Positions 47,871 to 58,685 are shown, numbered from the stretch's first letter. The stretch: 64,000 nt of DNA from Ciona savignyi (GCA_000149265.1 CH001724.1:22074-86073), one strand, 5' to 3'. Numbers and translations are program-made. Notes: a model not told the origin generated them from the letters alone.

Positions 47871-48394
47871 TGTAAGATATCTCGACCCATTAATGTTTTA
47901 TTGATGTCTATGATAAATCATAAATTGCATCACAACCAAATTACGTCACAATGGGAGTTTGTGTTACAATATCTATACCCGACCGCGTGTTAGAAAATGC
48001 TTCCTTTTTGATTTAGTCACCGTACAGTCTGCAGCACAGTAATTTATCTGATACCGTGTATTTTCCGTTCCGGTTCTAAAGCCAAAGTTTGGTGAGTGTA
48101 ATTGTTTACTATTTCATACGTACACCCGTCAATTATTGATTTTGGTCCCTTTATTTTTAATTTACAGAAAACCGTATCATCCCTCCGTATCATCCCTCCG
48201 TATCATCCCTCCGTATCATCCCCACTGCGTAACATCTCCGTCCATATCGTCCCTGTCCCCTCCGTTCCGCATCTGTAACCGTTTGAACTCTGATCGCCAA
48301 TTATAATTCGAGGACACAAACTGTCTGTTCTTTTATTCGATACGAGTTATTTTCAAACCAAAGCAACCCCGTTACTCCACCCGCGGAAGTAACA
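47871..48394 (+). repeat. 5' LTR of the BEL/Pao element (524 bp)
   Basis: Carries three tandem copies of a 13-bp unit (CCCTCCGTATCAT); the 3' LTR has four, which accounts for the 13-bp length difference. Apart from that I saw one substitution (ATACCGTG versus ATATCGTG). Confidence 0.93.
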
Positions 48395-48448
48395 TCGTTT
48401 TCAAACTGAGCAAACTGATCAAACCCATCGTAACCGTACCTCTCGACC

Positions 48449-49537
48449 ATGGATAACCAACCAGAACACCGCGTAGAACAATGGCTGGACAACATTGAAG
48501 AAGCCAAGCAGATATCAGCACCACCTAATTCAACCACACCACTCGATGAAAAGCACGAATTAGTAAGTGTTGTAAGCGCTACAAGCTCGATGCGCAGCTT
48601 TAAGCTAAAAGATAGCAAGGTAAAGCTTGAACTTGCTAGGCTTGCGCGACAACAAGACTTAGAGAGAAAAGAAGAAAGCAAGCTGCTCGCTGAAACAGAG
48701 GAACATAAAAGAAAACTGCTCGCTGAAGCAGCTGAAAGAGAAAGAAAATTACAAGAGGAACTCGCCGACCGTGAATCCCGGCGAAAACTAGAATTAGCTG
48801 AAGCTAGGGCATGGGAGGAAGCATCGCTTCCTGAGGCCAGACATAACGAAGTTCAAACCCGCCAATATGCTGGCTCAACGACACCGCTTCTAGAGCAGAC
48901 TACATCCACTGAACAATCACGCAACGAGATAACACCGACCGCAGCGCAGCCACCACAACGTTCTACCCTGTACGCCCCGCCCGTTGTGCGCCCTAAGGAC
49001 AGCGCTCTGTCACATCTTCCCTTAACCGAACGTCATTTGCCACCGTTTCCGTCCGACATCCGGGTGAACGACGAAAGAGAACACGTGACAACACAGCATC
49101 AGAACCGACCGCCCCGATATGCTGATCGCTCCCCAATGCGCAATCAACAACGACGTACACAGCTATCACCGACTCGTATCCGACGAGATTCACCACTCCG
49201 TCACGTAAATCACCAAGAGGTAGGTGAACGCTTTCTACCCAAACCAATTGTACAAAAATTTAATGGAGATCCGATGGACTACTGGTCCTTCGTCAACCGA
49301 TACCAGCTACATATTGCCGACAAAGTAGACTCATACGACCTAAAATTAGTATACCTACTCCAACATTGCACAGAGCCCGTCTGTGAGAAAATTAAGCATA
49401 ACTCCGTAGATAATTACGAAAATGATGGCTACGAAACGGCCATGCAAGAATTATTCGAAAGATATGGTCAACCCCATATAAAAGCACGACGGTGCGAGAG
49501 CTTGTTGCAGGAATTCCCCGAGGGTGCCCGCAGATGA
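48449..49537 (+). pseudogene. gag: BEL/Pao gag, N-terminal part, frameshifted at its end
   Basis: Structural Gag of the retroelement. It starts at an ATG in good context (GACCATGG) 55 bp after the 5' LTR. The N-terminus is a charged alpha-helical stretch (about residues 50-135, repeated KLLAE/RKL pattern), probably a coiled coil. From about residue 255 comes the family's core, beginning LPKPIVQKFNGDPMDYWSF. The frame closes at 49537, but the conserved Gag sequence (MPADDPEALEKFGR) continues in another frame from about 49520. The protein is therefore broken in this sequence. Confidence 0.8.
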
Positions 49538-49850
49538 CCCCGAAGCGCTGGAGAAATTTGGCCGTTCTGCTCCGAAACTGCTGCGCGTCCCTGGAAAAGA
49601 CAAGGGTAAAATCGACGGTAGACTCTGTTGGCTTCATATCGACGCTGGTCAACAAGCTGCCATTGGAACTGAGAAAGAAATGGATATCCAAGTCGCTGAG
49701 TATACAGGACAAAACGAGGTGCGGTAGCTGTTTTTAAAGACTTTGCTAACTTCGTTAGAGAACAGAGTCGCGAAGCTAACTCTGTGTATGGAAAGTGTTT
49801 ACTGCTAAAGTCCACAAACCCCTGTAGTAACTACCGCACGAAAACCGAAA
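49538..49850 (+). pseudogene. gag: BEL/Pao gag, middle part, several frame changes
   Basis: Recognisable family motifs occur in successive frames: a DPEALEKFGR-type segment, then LVNKLPLELRKKW, then FKDFANFVREQSREANS, and then the frame of the next ORF. At least four frame changes in about 330 bp make this part untranslatable as given. The motifs themselves are well preserved, which suggests recent damage or sequence error rather than long neutral decay. Confidence 0.7.
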
Positions 49851-52100
49851 GTGTCGGCTTATAACGTGAACGTGACTGCCGAATTTCCCACTGCTGCCGC
49901 TCCCACTCCGAAACCGTCCGGGCTGCAGTGCCCTGTCTGCAAGAAACCACATTTGATTGGCGCCTGCCGCGACTTCAAGGATAAATCGTACGAGCAACGT
50001 AAGCGCGTAACCCGGGAATGCGGCCTATGCTTTAAATGCCTAAAGGCAGGCCATTCCGTGCGAGAATGCCCACATAAAATCAAATGCAGTGTAGAAGGTT
50101 GCACCGGCAACTTCCACCACACCTTGCTCCATGACCCGAGATGGATCATCAGACCCGCAGACCGAATTGAAAGCAACACGACCGTTAAAGCATGCATGCA
50201 CTCGCTTAGCGCTAAGAAAAACACCGTGGTACCGACTTCCGCATATTTAGACATTGTCCCCGTACGCGTTAGAAGCGGAGGCAAAGAGACGAGAGTGTAC
50301 GCTCTTCTCGATTCCGGAGCGAACCGCACATTCTGTGACCGTCGACTGGCCGATCAGTTACAAGCTACGCCGACTGGTCGCGCCGCGAACTTTGACCTGT
50401 GTACAATGACTACTTCCGAACCGATCAATGTTAAAACGACTTCCGTCTCGTTAACTGTTCTTCCGCTTGCTGGCGGCGAAGAACTTAACCTGCCCGACGT
50501 TGCGCTCATTAAGGAAATTCCCGCTACACCGAGCAAGATTCCAGAGCGCAATAAACTGAACAGATATAAGTACCTTCGTGGAGTGGACCTGCCACAAATT
50601 CCCGATGGTGAAGTGATGCTGTTGATCGGCAACGACAACGCAATGGCACACCGGTGCCTGGAAAGTCGCTTCGCACCAAATCCACGCGAGACGCCTGACG
50701 CTATCCGGACCCCCCTAGGCTGGCTGTTAAAAGGACCGTCGCTGGACAGCTTGCCGAACGAAGAGGGTGCAGCCGGATTCTTACTTCAAGCCACAGCGGG
50801 CTCAGGAAGTGACGAGGCGATAAAGGACTTACTCATCAATGACGTTGGTGATGTGTTCCCCTCCTCCGATACTGCTGCAACCGACGACGTTGAAACATTG
50901 ATGTGCTGGCTTCGAAGCCACAAGGAGGCGTCGGAGTTTGGCATGAAGTACTCAAAAGAAGACGTCATGGCTTACGATATAATGACGCGCCGAATTGAAA
51001 GAGTTGAAGGCCACTACCAACTTCCGCTGCCATGGAAAGACGACAGCACCGTTTTACCGGATAGCCTGCCAATGGCAAGGAGCAGACTATCAAGTTTGAA
51101 GAAGCGACTGGCGAGAGATGTCGATTTTTCCGTAAAGTATACGAAATACATGACGATGATGTTGGACAATGGGTACGCAGAAGTAGTGCCAGAGGACGAA
51201 GTGAATACTACCAACAAGTTATGGTACCTCCCGCATCACCCTGTAATTAACCCAAAGAAACCAAGTAAGGTTCGTATCGTGTATGACTGTGCGGCGAAAT
51301 GCGAAGGACAATCTATAAACGACAAGCTGATGAAGGGCCCTGATTTAGTGAACCCGCTGGTAGGGGTGTTGATGAGATTCCGCAGAGAACGCGTGGCTAT
51401 CGTATCCGACATAGAAGCAATGTTTCATCAAGTTCTGGTTGCCCAAAAGGATCGTGACGCTCTGAGATTCTTGTGGTGGCCAGGAGGCGACCTGACCAAA
51501 TCACCCGTTCCGCACCGCATGAAAGTGCACCTGTTTGGCGCCCGCTCGTCACCGTGCTGCGCAACTTTCTGCCTGCGCGAAACTGCCAGAGAATTTGGCA
51601 AGTTTTTTCATCCACGAGTGGCCGAAGTTGTAAAGAATAACTTTTATGTGGACGACTGCCTCGTAACCGCCGTTGATGATCAAGCCGGCATCCAACTGGT
51701 GAAGGATTTACGTAATCTACTTTCAATGGGTGGCTTTAAACTGACGAAGTGGCTATCCACTAGTGTCGCTGTGATGGAATCCGTTCCGGCCGATGATCGA
51801 GCAAAGGTGATTCAAGATATTCCGCTAGGAGGAGAGGTACATGAACGTGTTCTGGGAATCAATTGGTGTGTCCAAGACGACGAGTTCAGATTCGACATCA
51901 CTATCCCGACAAAACCGCTGACACGACGAGGTATGCTTTCCGTTACCAATTCACTTTTCGATCCATTAGGCTTTGTTGCCCCTGTTGTATTGGAGGCCCG
52001 ACTTATTTACAGAGATCTCTGCTTGATGAAAACCGACTGGGTACGAGGAGGTCACTGGCACCGAGCTCGAGCGATGGAAAGCTTGGTGCAACAGCCTTAA
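49851..52100 (+). CDS. pol: BEL/Pao Gag zinc knuckles, protease and reverse transcriptase
   Basis: A 749-codon open frame. Residues about 28-100 hold three cysteine/histidine knuckles (a CPVCKKPH type, a canonical CFKCLKAGHSVREC and a CSVEGCTGNFHH type) that bind the element's RNA. An aspartic protease follows with LLDSGANRTFC near residue 151. The reverse transcriptase has its first catalytic Asp in VSDIEAMFHQVL near residue 519 and the paired Asp in NFYVDDCL near 597, the FxVDD form typical of BEL/Pao. The frame closes at 52100, but the family's downstream sequence (WKAWCNSLNEL) is readable in another frame up to the gap at 52115. A frameshift therefore lies near 52050. Confidence 0.9.
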   Translation: MSAYNVNVTAEFPTAAAPTPKPSGLQCPVCKKPHLIGACRDFKDKSYEQRKRVTRECGLCFKCLKAGHSVRECPHKIKCSVEGCTGNFHHTLLHDPRWIIRPADRIESNTTVKACMHSLSAKKNTVVPTSAYLDIVPVRVRSGGKETRVYALLDSGANRTFCDRRLADQLQATPTGRAANFDLCTMTTSEPINVKTTSVSLTVLPLAGGEELNLPDVALIKEIPATPSKIPERNKLNRYKYLRGVDLPQIPDGEVMLLIGNDNAMAHRCLESRFAPNPRETPDAIRTPLGWLLKGPSLDSLPNEEGAAGFLLQATAGSGSDEAIKDLLINDVGDVFPSSDTAATDDVETLMCWLRSHKEASEFGMKYSKEDVMAYDIMTRRIERVEGHYQLPLPWKDDSTVLPDSLPMARSRLSSLKKRLARDVDFSVKYTKYMTMMLDNGYAEVVPEDEVNTTNKLWYLPHHPVINPKKPSKVRIVYDCAAKCEGQSINDKLMKGPDLVNPLVGVLMRFRRERVAIVSDIEAMFHQVLVAQKDRDALRFLWWPGGDLTKSPVPHRMKVHLFGARSSPCCATFCLRETAREFGKFFHPRVAEVVKNNFYVDDCLVTAVDDQAGIQLVKDLRNLLSMGGFKLTKWLSTSVAVMESVPADDRAKVIQDIPLGGEVHERVLGINWCVQDDEFRFDITIPTKPLTRRGMLSVTNSLFDPLGFVAPVVLEARLIYRDLCLMKTDWVRGGHWHRARAMESLVQQP

Positions 52101-52114
52101 TGAACTGACCCGCA

Positions 52115-52214
52115 NNNNNNNNNNNNNNNNNNNNNNNNNNNNNNNNNNNNNNNNNNNNNNNNNNNNNNNNNNNNNNNNNNNNNNNNNNNNNNNNNNNNNN
52201 NNNNNNNNNNNNNN
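52115..52214. other. Assembly gap, 100 N
   Basis: Exactly 100 ambiguous bases inside the BEL pol gene, between the RT connection and RNase H. The round number suggests a scaffold gap of unknown size. Confidence 0.99.
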
Positions 52215-54336
52215 ATTTCTCGGTGCTTCAAACCACAAGTCCGTCATCCGACCCCCGGAGTACAGCTCCATGTATTTGCAGACGCATCTACCGCCGCCCG
52301 TGGTTGCGTATGCTACCTTAGAACTACCTTCGAGGATGACAACACGACATGTTCGTTCGTGATGGGAAAGTCTCTTCTCTGCGATTCTGGTAAGCACACA
52401 ATTCCTAGATTGGAGCTCGAAGCTGCACTTGACGCAGTAAAATTATCGCGAACCGTGAAAAGGGAACTCGGACTGGACGATTGCCCGTGTATCTACTGGA
52501 CGGACTCGACAATTGTTCTACAAAGCCTTTTCTCTGACTGCAAGAACTTTCCGGTTTTCTCTCGAAACCGCCTCTCTCAAATCGAAGCATACACAAGCGT
52601 GCACGACTGGAGACATGTTCCTACGAAACTGAACCCAGCTGATCAAGCGTCACGTGGAACGACGGCAGGGACCATGATGAAGACAGGAACGTGGCATTCC
52701 GGCCCTAAGTTCCTACACCGTCCCGCTAAAGACTGGCCTACTACGTTTTTACGGCCACAACCAACGGAACAAATCTACCGAAGTTTTGACCTGCCAAAAC
52801 CAGAATCTGTATTTCTGACAGCTACCAGCTGCTCACCCACGGACAAATTCATCCGTTATTTCTCGTCCCTGCATCGATTAAAGATAAGCACGTCCTGGAT
52901 TCTCCGTTTTTGTGCTTACCTGAAGAATAAGGTAAAGAAGGACACCGCAAAAATTCCGACATCGCCGATTGACGCCGAGGAGCTTCGATCTGCTGAGAGC
53001 GCCCTCGTGCGGTACGTACAACGTCGGGAGTTCCCCGATTGGATGCGCATGCAATCGACCCGACGTCCGCCGTCTACGTCACCGATCTACAAACTGAACC
53101 CTATTCTCAATGATGGCATTCTACGCGTTGGAGGTAGATTGGGCAATGCACGTATTGACTACAAAGCACGCCACCCTGCCATTATCCCCGATAACTGCCA
53201 CCTTACTGACCTACTTATCGATCACTGCCACAGTGTTGATGCTGCACACTCTGGTATGAATCACACTTTAAACATTTTATTTCAGCGCTACTGGGTGCAA
53301 AATGCTAGAGTTGCAACCCGACGTATCCTGTCCCGATGCCTACTGTGCCAGCGAAGAGCTGCAAGGCCCGAAAGACAGATCATGGCTGATCTCCCGCCGT
53401 CAAGATTGCAAATTGACGAACCACCGTTCACTCATACAGGAGTGGACTTCTTCGGCCCGCTACTGACCAAGTTAAGGAGAAGTGAAGTAAAACGGTATGG
53501 ATGCCTGTTTACATGTATGACTACTCGCGCCATCCATCTAGAAGTCGCTACGGACTTGTCTACCGACGCGTTTATAAATGCCCTGCGACGTTTTACGGCC
53601 CGACGAGGTCCCGTCACTCACCTGTATTCCGACAATGGCACTAACTTCGTCGGCTGCGAGCGGATACTTCGAGAATGTATAGAAGAATGGAATCGCAATC
53701 AAGTTGGCGACTACCTGAGACAGAAAAATATAATCTGGAAATTTAACCCACCAGCTGCAAGCCACTTTGGTGGGGCTTGGGAACGATTGATCCGTTCCGT
53801 GAAATTTATTTTGCAGGCATTATTGCAGGGCAAGCCGCTCGATGATGACCTTCTACACACCCTGCTTGTTGAAGTGGAGGACATTGTCAATTCCAGACCG
53901 CTTACACAAGTACCGCTGGAGATCGGAGAAGACCTACCGCTGACACCGAATCACCTTCTGAAAATCAACCCTACAATTACTCCGCCACCGACAGTGACAC
54001 GTAGTACAGATTGCTATGCCCGACGACGCTACCGAGTTGTCCAGTATCTCGCTGACGAGTTCTGGAAACGCTGGATCCAAGAGTACCCTCGATCAATAAT
54101 CTCTCGACAGAAATGGCACGAGCAAAAGGACAATGTTGCTGAAAGGAGATGTTGTACTCCTTGTGGACAATTCCGCCCCTCGAGGACAATGGCCTCTAGG
54201 CCGCGTGAACAGCTTGTTTCATGACAAACATGGGATCGTTAGAAGCGTCGAAGTGAAGACTGCCGCTGGGTTAATGAAGCGGCCTATCGCAAAACTTTGC
54301 GTGATCGTGAGCGAGCGAGAGAGGAGCGCCCCATGA
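52215..54336 (+). CDS. pol: BEL/Pao RNase H and integrase (partial, one frameshift)
   Basis: Open from the gap edge to 54224. RNase H begins with VFADASTAARG and continues to a YWTDS motif. The integrase follows: an HHCC zinc domain (HCHSVDAAHSG ... RCLLCQRR) and the DDE core, with Asp in HTGVDFFGPL, Asp in YSDNGTNFVG and Glu in GGAWERLIRSVK. The C-terminal domain (GDVVLLVDNSAPRGQWPLGR) is read in a different frame, 54133-54336, so a frameshift lies near 54130. Catalytic residues are intact. It integrates the retroelement's DNA copy into host chromosomes. Confidence 0.9.
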
Positions 54337-54368
54337 CCTGGCACGGCGTTACGCCTTATTGTATATAT

Positions 54369-54495
54369 TGTAGCGTACTGCACTGTGTTCTTTGTGCGGG
54401 CGACTTTGTAATGAACTCTCTGCGATAATACAACACACGAAAAGACGGTAACAAGAAAAAGGCATTATTAACGCTTCGCTGAACACGTCGCCACA
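54369..54495 (-). repeat. 3' LTR of the gypsy element (127 bp)
   Basis: On the element's strand it begins TGTGGCGACG and ends TACGCTACA. Identical to 58439-58565 by eye. Confidence 0.93.
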
Positions 54496-54612
54496 TAACC
54501 CCCCTCCAGAAGCGGACATAATGAGCATCAGCACTACTTTAAACCATGCGAGCAACACAGTAAAATCAAATGAGGTTTAAACATAAAAACATCTGGCGAG
54601 CAACATAGTTAA

Positions 54613-55460
54613 TCAATAAAACGAATAGGGGGGTTTAACTAAACGCCCCGAGCGGGTACACATAGCCGGGGACTCGCGTTGAGGTGTATTTTGCGGTGGC
54701 AAATTATCATTGTCTGCTTTGCGTGGTCTTCCTCGTCGTGGCGGTTGTGCCACTGTGACCGGTTCTGTCATGTCCAGGTATGCTGGTTTCACACGATCTA
54801 TGCTGACCACTTCATGACGTTCTCCTATCTCCAGAGTAAAAGTCTTGTGGCTACGGCTGAGGACACGGTACGGACCGTTGTACGGTGGCGTCAAAGGTGG
54901 ACGGTGTTTGTCGTTTCGTAAGAAAACGTACAGACATGTGTCCAAAACTGGTGGTACTCTTGTGGGAACTAGACCATGGCGTGACATAGGTGTTGGTAGT
55001 AGTCGACCAACCGTCTCTTTTACTGCTGGTAGTATTTGAGAAGGTAGCGGATCAGCTTGGCTTACACCAAAAAAATCCCCGGGAACTACTAAATTCGCTC
55101 CATATACTAATTCCGCTGAAGAAGCTTTCAAGTCTTCTTTAGGAGCGGTGCGGATGCCCAGCAGGACCCAGGGAAGTTCGTCCACCCAGTTTGGTCCTGT
55201 AAGCCGTGCCATGAGAGCACTCTTCATGTGACGATGAAATCGTTCAACAAGCCCGTTCCCTTGCGCGTGAAATGAGGTCGTGCGATGGAGTTGAATGCCA
55301 AGCAACCTGGTAAAAGTCGACCACAGTGCTGATGTAAATTGTGGACCTCGGTCCGATGAAATGTTGGACGGTACCCCGAAACGAGAAATCCAGTTAAAGG
55401 CGAAAGCCCTGGCACACGTGGTTGTAGTCACGTCTGTCATCGGAATAGCTTCCGGCCCAT
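54613..55460 (-). CDS. pol: Gypsy integrase catalytic core and C-terminus
   Basis: Carries the second integrase Asp in SSDRGPQFTSALW and the Glu in GNGLVERFHRHMKSAL. A C-terminal region follows (YVFLRNDKHRPPL, then YNGPYRVLSR), like the SH3-type end of gypsy integrases. It stops 117 bp before the 3' LTR. With two single-base frame breaks upstream, this copy would not make a full polyprotein if the sequence is correct. Confidence 0.88.
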
Positions 55461-56640
55461 CTTGTAAAACGATCGACCATTGTAAGCAAATATATATTGC
55501 CTTGTGAGGGTGCCAAGGGGCCAACGATATCAATGTTCACGTGGCTAAAACGTGATTGGCACAGTGGGTATTGCTCAAGCGGAGCGCGCACATGCTGGTG
55601 GATTTTGGCTTTCTGGCAGCTAACACATTGTTTTGCCCACAAACCGACCTGTCGATGTAAACCGTGCCAGACAAATTTAGAAGAAATGAGCTTACGTGTT
55701 GCCCGGATAGACGGGTGTGACAGATTGTGAACAATATCGAATATTTTCTTCTGCCAGGACTTCGGGATCACAGGACGTGGCGTTCCTGTCGATACATCGC
55801 AGAGAATCGTAGTTCCAGACGAATCAAGTTGGATGTCTTTAAGTTTCAGGTTCGTGAGCGCTGTGCGATAGGCTTGGACCTCCGGATCCAGCTGGGCAGC
55901 CGCGAGCGATGCGTAATCCATGTCAAGCTGCAATTGCGTGGCATTAATCGAAATGCGAGAGAGGGCGTCAGCAGCTTGATTGCGTTTGCCATCGATGTGA
56001 CGTACGTCCGTTGTGTACTCTGAGATGGCAGCTAATTGACGTTGTTGTCTCGCTGACCATGGACTTGATGTCTTGAAAAAGGCAAATGTAAGTGGTTTGT
56101 GGTCGGTGTAAGCAGTGAAACTGCGACCTTCAAGAAAATAGCGAAAGTGTCGTATCGCTAGGTGCAAGGCGAGTAATTCCCTGTCAAACGCACTGTATTT
56201 AAGTTCCGGGGGACGTAAGCGTTTGCTAAAAAACGCCAGGGGTCGCCATGCGCCGTCCATAAATTGTTGCAGAACAGCGCCGATGGCGTGCTGCGAGGCA
56301 TCGGTGGTTAGACCAGTGGGTGCCTGATGCAATGGATGGTGCAGGAGCGTGGCGTTCGCTAAAGCGGTTTTCGCCTCTTCGAAAGCTGAAACCAATGCCT
56401 CGTTCCAAACCAGTTTTTTCGGTTTTCCAGACAATGACTCGTAAATAGGAGACATGATACGTGCTGCACAAGGTATAAAGCGGTGGTAGAAATTAATCAT
56501 ACCTGCGAATTGTTGAAGCTCTTTGATCGTCGTTGGGCGGGGAAACAACTGAATGGCTGCCACTTTCTCTGGCAGCGGTCGAGCACCTTGCTGGTTCACT
56601 CGGTGTCCCAGAAAATCAATTTGTGAGACTCCGAATTGAC
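55394..56640 (-). CDS. pol: Gypsy RT end, RNase H and integrase zinc domain
   Basis: Continues pol after the break near 56640. [20 protein letters not shown] is the conserved RT-to-RNase H transition. RNase H motifs are [25 protein letters not shown] and [10 protein letters not shown]. The integrase HHCC domain spans [14 protein letters not shown] ... CVSCQKAK, and the first catalytic Asp lies in [10 protein letters not shown] second frame break lies near 55455, again at a short G/C run, after which the integrase core continues in the overlapping ORF. Confidence 0.88.
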
Positions 56641-57773
56641 CACTTGCCTACATTAACAACCAGATCGTGGTCTGCAAGCTGCTGAAAAAGTTGTCGTAAA
56701 TGGTCTAGGTGTTCGGAGGTTGACTTGCTTGCTACCAGAATATCGTCAAGGTAAACATATACAAAATCTAACGATTGGCAGACGGTGTCCATCAGGCGCT
56801 GAAATGTCTGTGCCGCGTTTTTTAATCCGAAAGGCATTCGTACAAATTCATAACACCCGAAGGGCGTAATCACACTGGTCTTCGGAATATCCTCTGGCGC
56901 AATGGGAACCTGGTGGTATCCCCGAATCAAATCAATTTTAGAGAAAATGCAAGACCCAGCCAAACGGGCCGAAAAATCTTGAATGTGGGGAATGGCATAG
57001 CGATCCGGTTGCGTAGCTGCATTAAGCCGCCTGTAGTCTCCGCATGGTCTCCACTCACCGGAAGATTTAGGAACCATGTGCAGTGGCGATGCCCATGGAC
57101 TGGACGACCTTCGAATGATTCCCATATTTAACATGTTACGAAACTCGTCCTTGGCCACGGCGAGCTTCTCGGGGTGCAGTCGCCGAGCACGTGAATGTAC
57201 AGGCGGACCGCTGGTAATAATGTGGTGCTCAACTCCATGCTTGGGTAATGTCGATTGGGAGAAATGAGGCGTTGTAACTGCGGGGAATTCAGCCAGCAAC
57301 TGGGCATACACAGATTTGCCCGATGAAACAGCGTTGAGACGTGGTGCTGATTGGCACGTCGTGCCGATTGGGGTGCTGGCAAACGTTTCTGTATTGATTA
57401 GGCGTCGGCGCTTGATATCCACTAACAAGGCATTTGCCCTTAAGAAATCGGCACCAAGTAGCGGTCGAGATACGTCAGCTAAAACAAATTTCCAATTGAA
57501 TTTACCGGGGGGTAGATCCAATGATTCCAATCGTGAACCGTATGTACGAATATTGCTGCCATTAGCCGCGAGGAGGTTTTTGCCTGGTTTGTTGGTGCGA
57601 CGTTCAAGTCCTGTAGGGGGAAGAACGCTGATTTCGGCTCCCGTATCAACCAGCAAATTGCGACCTGACAATCTATCCCAAACGTAGAAAAGGCTGCGTT
57701 CTGTGCCGGCCGTCGCAGCAGCTATGGACGGTCGGCTCTGCAGTTTCCCTGAAACGCACAAGGAGGGCGACAT
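56616..57773 (-). CDS. pol: Gypsy protease and reverse transcriptase, N-terminal pol segment
   Basis: Open frame of 385 codons, in the -1 frame relative to gag. The aspartic protease shows [14 protein letters not shown] and a LLGADFL flap-partner motif. The reverse transcriptase follows with [13 protein letters not shown] (first catalytic Asp), [15 protein letters not shown] and [12 protein letters not shown] (paired Asp). The frame breaks near 56640, where a G-run is one base longer than the continuing frame needs. Downstream RT thumb sequence resumes in the next ORF. Confidence 0.9.
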   Translation of the reverse strand: MSPSLCVSGKLQSRPSIAAATAGTERSLFYVWDRLSGRNLLVDTGAEISVLPPTGLERRTNKPGKNLLAANGSNIRTYGSRLESLDLPPGKFNWKFVLADVSRPLLGADFLRANALLVDIKRRRLINTETFASTPIGTTCQSAPRLNAVSSGKSVYAQLLAEFPAVTTPHFSQSTLPKHGVEHHIITSGPPVHSRARRLHPEKLAVAKDEFRNMLNMGIIRRSSSPWASPLHMVPKSSGEWRPCGDYRRLNAATQPDRYAIPHIQDFSARLAGSCIFSKIDLIRGYHQVPIAPEDIPKTSVITPFGCYEFVRMPFGLKNAAQTFQRLMDTVCQSLDFVYVYLDDILVASKSTSEHLDHLRQLFQQLADHDLVVNVGKWSIRSLTN

Positions 57774-58399
57774 TGACGCGCTTTGTTTCCGAAACTACGG
57801 TGAAAGAAGCAGATGGCGTCAGTGTCGATTTCTCTGGCTGGTTGTGGGCGAAACCTACGGCTTTGTACTTTCGAAATGAAGATGTCCACGTCCTCTCGGC
57901 CTGCCAATAATAATTCGTCAGCCTGCCTTGCTAAATTGCGATTATCGACAAAATCCTGAGAAGCTAGGACCGTTCTTATGTTGGCAGGCATACGTTCTAA
58001 GAATAACTCCCGGAAAAGGAAGCATTCCTTCTCCTTACCCAGCAGGGCCAGCATTTCATCCATGAGTGAGGATGGCATTCGGTCACCCAAAGGCGGCATG
58101 TGGAGCAGTCTCTTTGCTCTCTGTGACTGCGTCAGACAGAAAACACTGATCAATCGCTCTTTGATTGCCTGATACTTTTCTTTTTCGGGCGGATTTTCAA
58201 GTAAATCAAGCAGGCGGCATGCCGTACTTTGGTCCAACGCCGCTACGACATGAAAATATTTTGTCTGATCTGCCGAGATGTTCTTTAGAGCAAATTGCGC
58301 CTCCGTTTGTTGAAACCATACTCGTGGCTGGCCTGTCCAGAACGTGGGCAGTTTAAGGGCTACGGCGTTTTCCTGTTCTAGGCTCATAATATAATTCAT
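57722..58399 (-). CDS. gag: Gypsy (CsRn1-like) Gag, 225 aa
   Basis: Complete ORF from the ATG at 58399. Early residues carry [22 protein letters not shown], cut here to the typical P-FW--P--WF--E capsid motif of this lineage. [23 protein letters not shown] capsid helix region follows. Near the C-terminus is [18 protein letters not shown], a CX2HX9CX3C finger in place of the usual CCHC knuckle. Pol overlaps its last 52 bases in the -1 frame, suggesting production of Gag-Pol by programmed -1 frameshifting. Confidence 0.88.
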   Translation of the reverse strand: MNYIMSLEQENAVALKLPTFWTGQPRVWFQQTEAQFALKNISADQTKYFHVVAALDQSTACRLLDLLENPPEKEKYQAIKERLISVFCLTQSQRAKRLLHMPPLGDRMPSSLMDEMLALLGKEKECFLFRELFLERMPANIRTVLASQDFVDNRNLARQADELLLAGREDVDIFISKVQSRRFRPQPAREIDTDAICFFHRSFGNKARQCRPPCAFQGNCRADRP

Positions 58400-58421
58400 T
58401 CAGAAAATAATCGTTTCTGAA

Positions 58422-58437
58422 ACGTCGAGGGTCACCA
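58422..58437 (-). promoter_or_regulatory. Primer-binding site, probably tRNA-Trp
   Basis: Minus-strand TGGTGACCCTCGACG follows the LTR after one base. It pairs with the 3' end of a tRNA-Trp apart from one or two positions. This is the expected site for priming minus-strand DNA synthesis. Confidence 0.65.
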
Positions 58438-58438
58438 A

Positions 58439-58565
58439 TGTAGCGTACTGCACTGTGTTCTTTGTGCGGGCGACTTTGTAATGAACTCTCTGCGATAATA
58501 CAACACACGAAAAGACGGTAACAAGAAAAAGGCATTATTAACGCTTCGCTGAACACGTCGCCACA
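58439..58565 (-). repeat. 5' LTR of the gypsy element (127 bp)
   Basis: Unusually short LTR, followed on the element's strand by the primer-binding site and, 40 bp inside, the gag ATG at 58399. Confidence 0.93.
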
Positions 58566-58685
58566 ATATTGTGTATATTTTTTTTGTTTTTATTCTTCGT
58601 TAAAAATGTGCCTCGAATCTTTTCTTTGTGTAAAAAAATTGAAACTGCTTTGATGACGCATTTTTCCATTTTTGGCGGGGGAGGA

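Larger units (their letters stand above)
54369..58565 (-). mobile_element. Ty3/gypsy LTR retrotransposon (CsRn1-like), nested in the BEL element
   Basis: A 4197-bp element on the minus strand. Its 127-bp LTRs (58439-58565 as 5', 54369-54495 as 3') read identical. ATAT flanks both sides, consistent with a 4-bp target duplication. A polypurine GGAGGGGGG adjoins the 3' LTR. One base inside the 5' LTR comes TGGTGACCCTCGACG, a near match to the tRNA-Trp primer site used by CsRn1-type elements. Gag has the CX2HX9CX3C finger of that lineage. Gene order is Gag, protease, RT, RNase H, integrase, as in Ty3/gypsy. Lineage assignment rests on the finger and primer site. Confidence 0.93.

Noticed and set aside
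48301..48681. 126-codon minus-strand frame over the BEL 5' LTR
   Set aside because: Antisense shadow of the BEL LTR and gag start.
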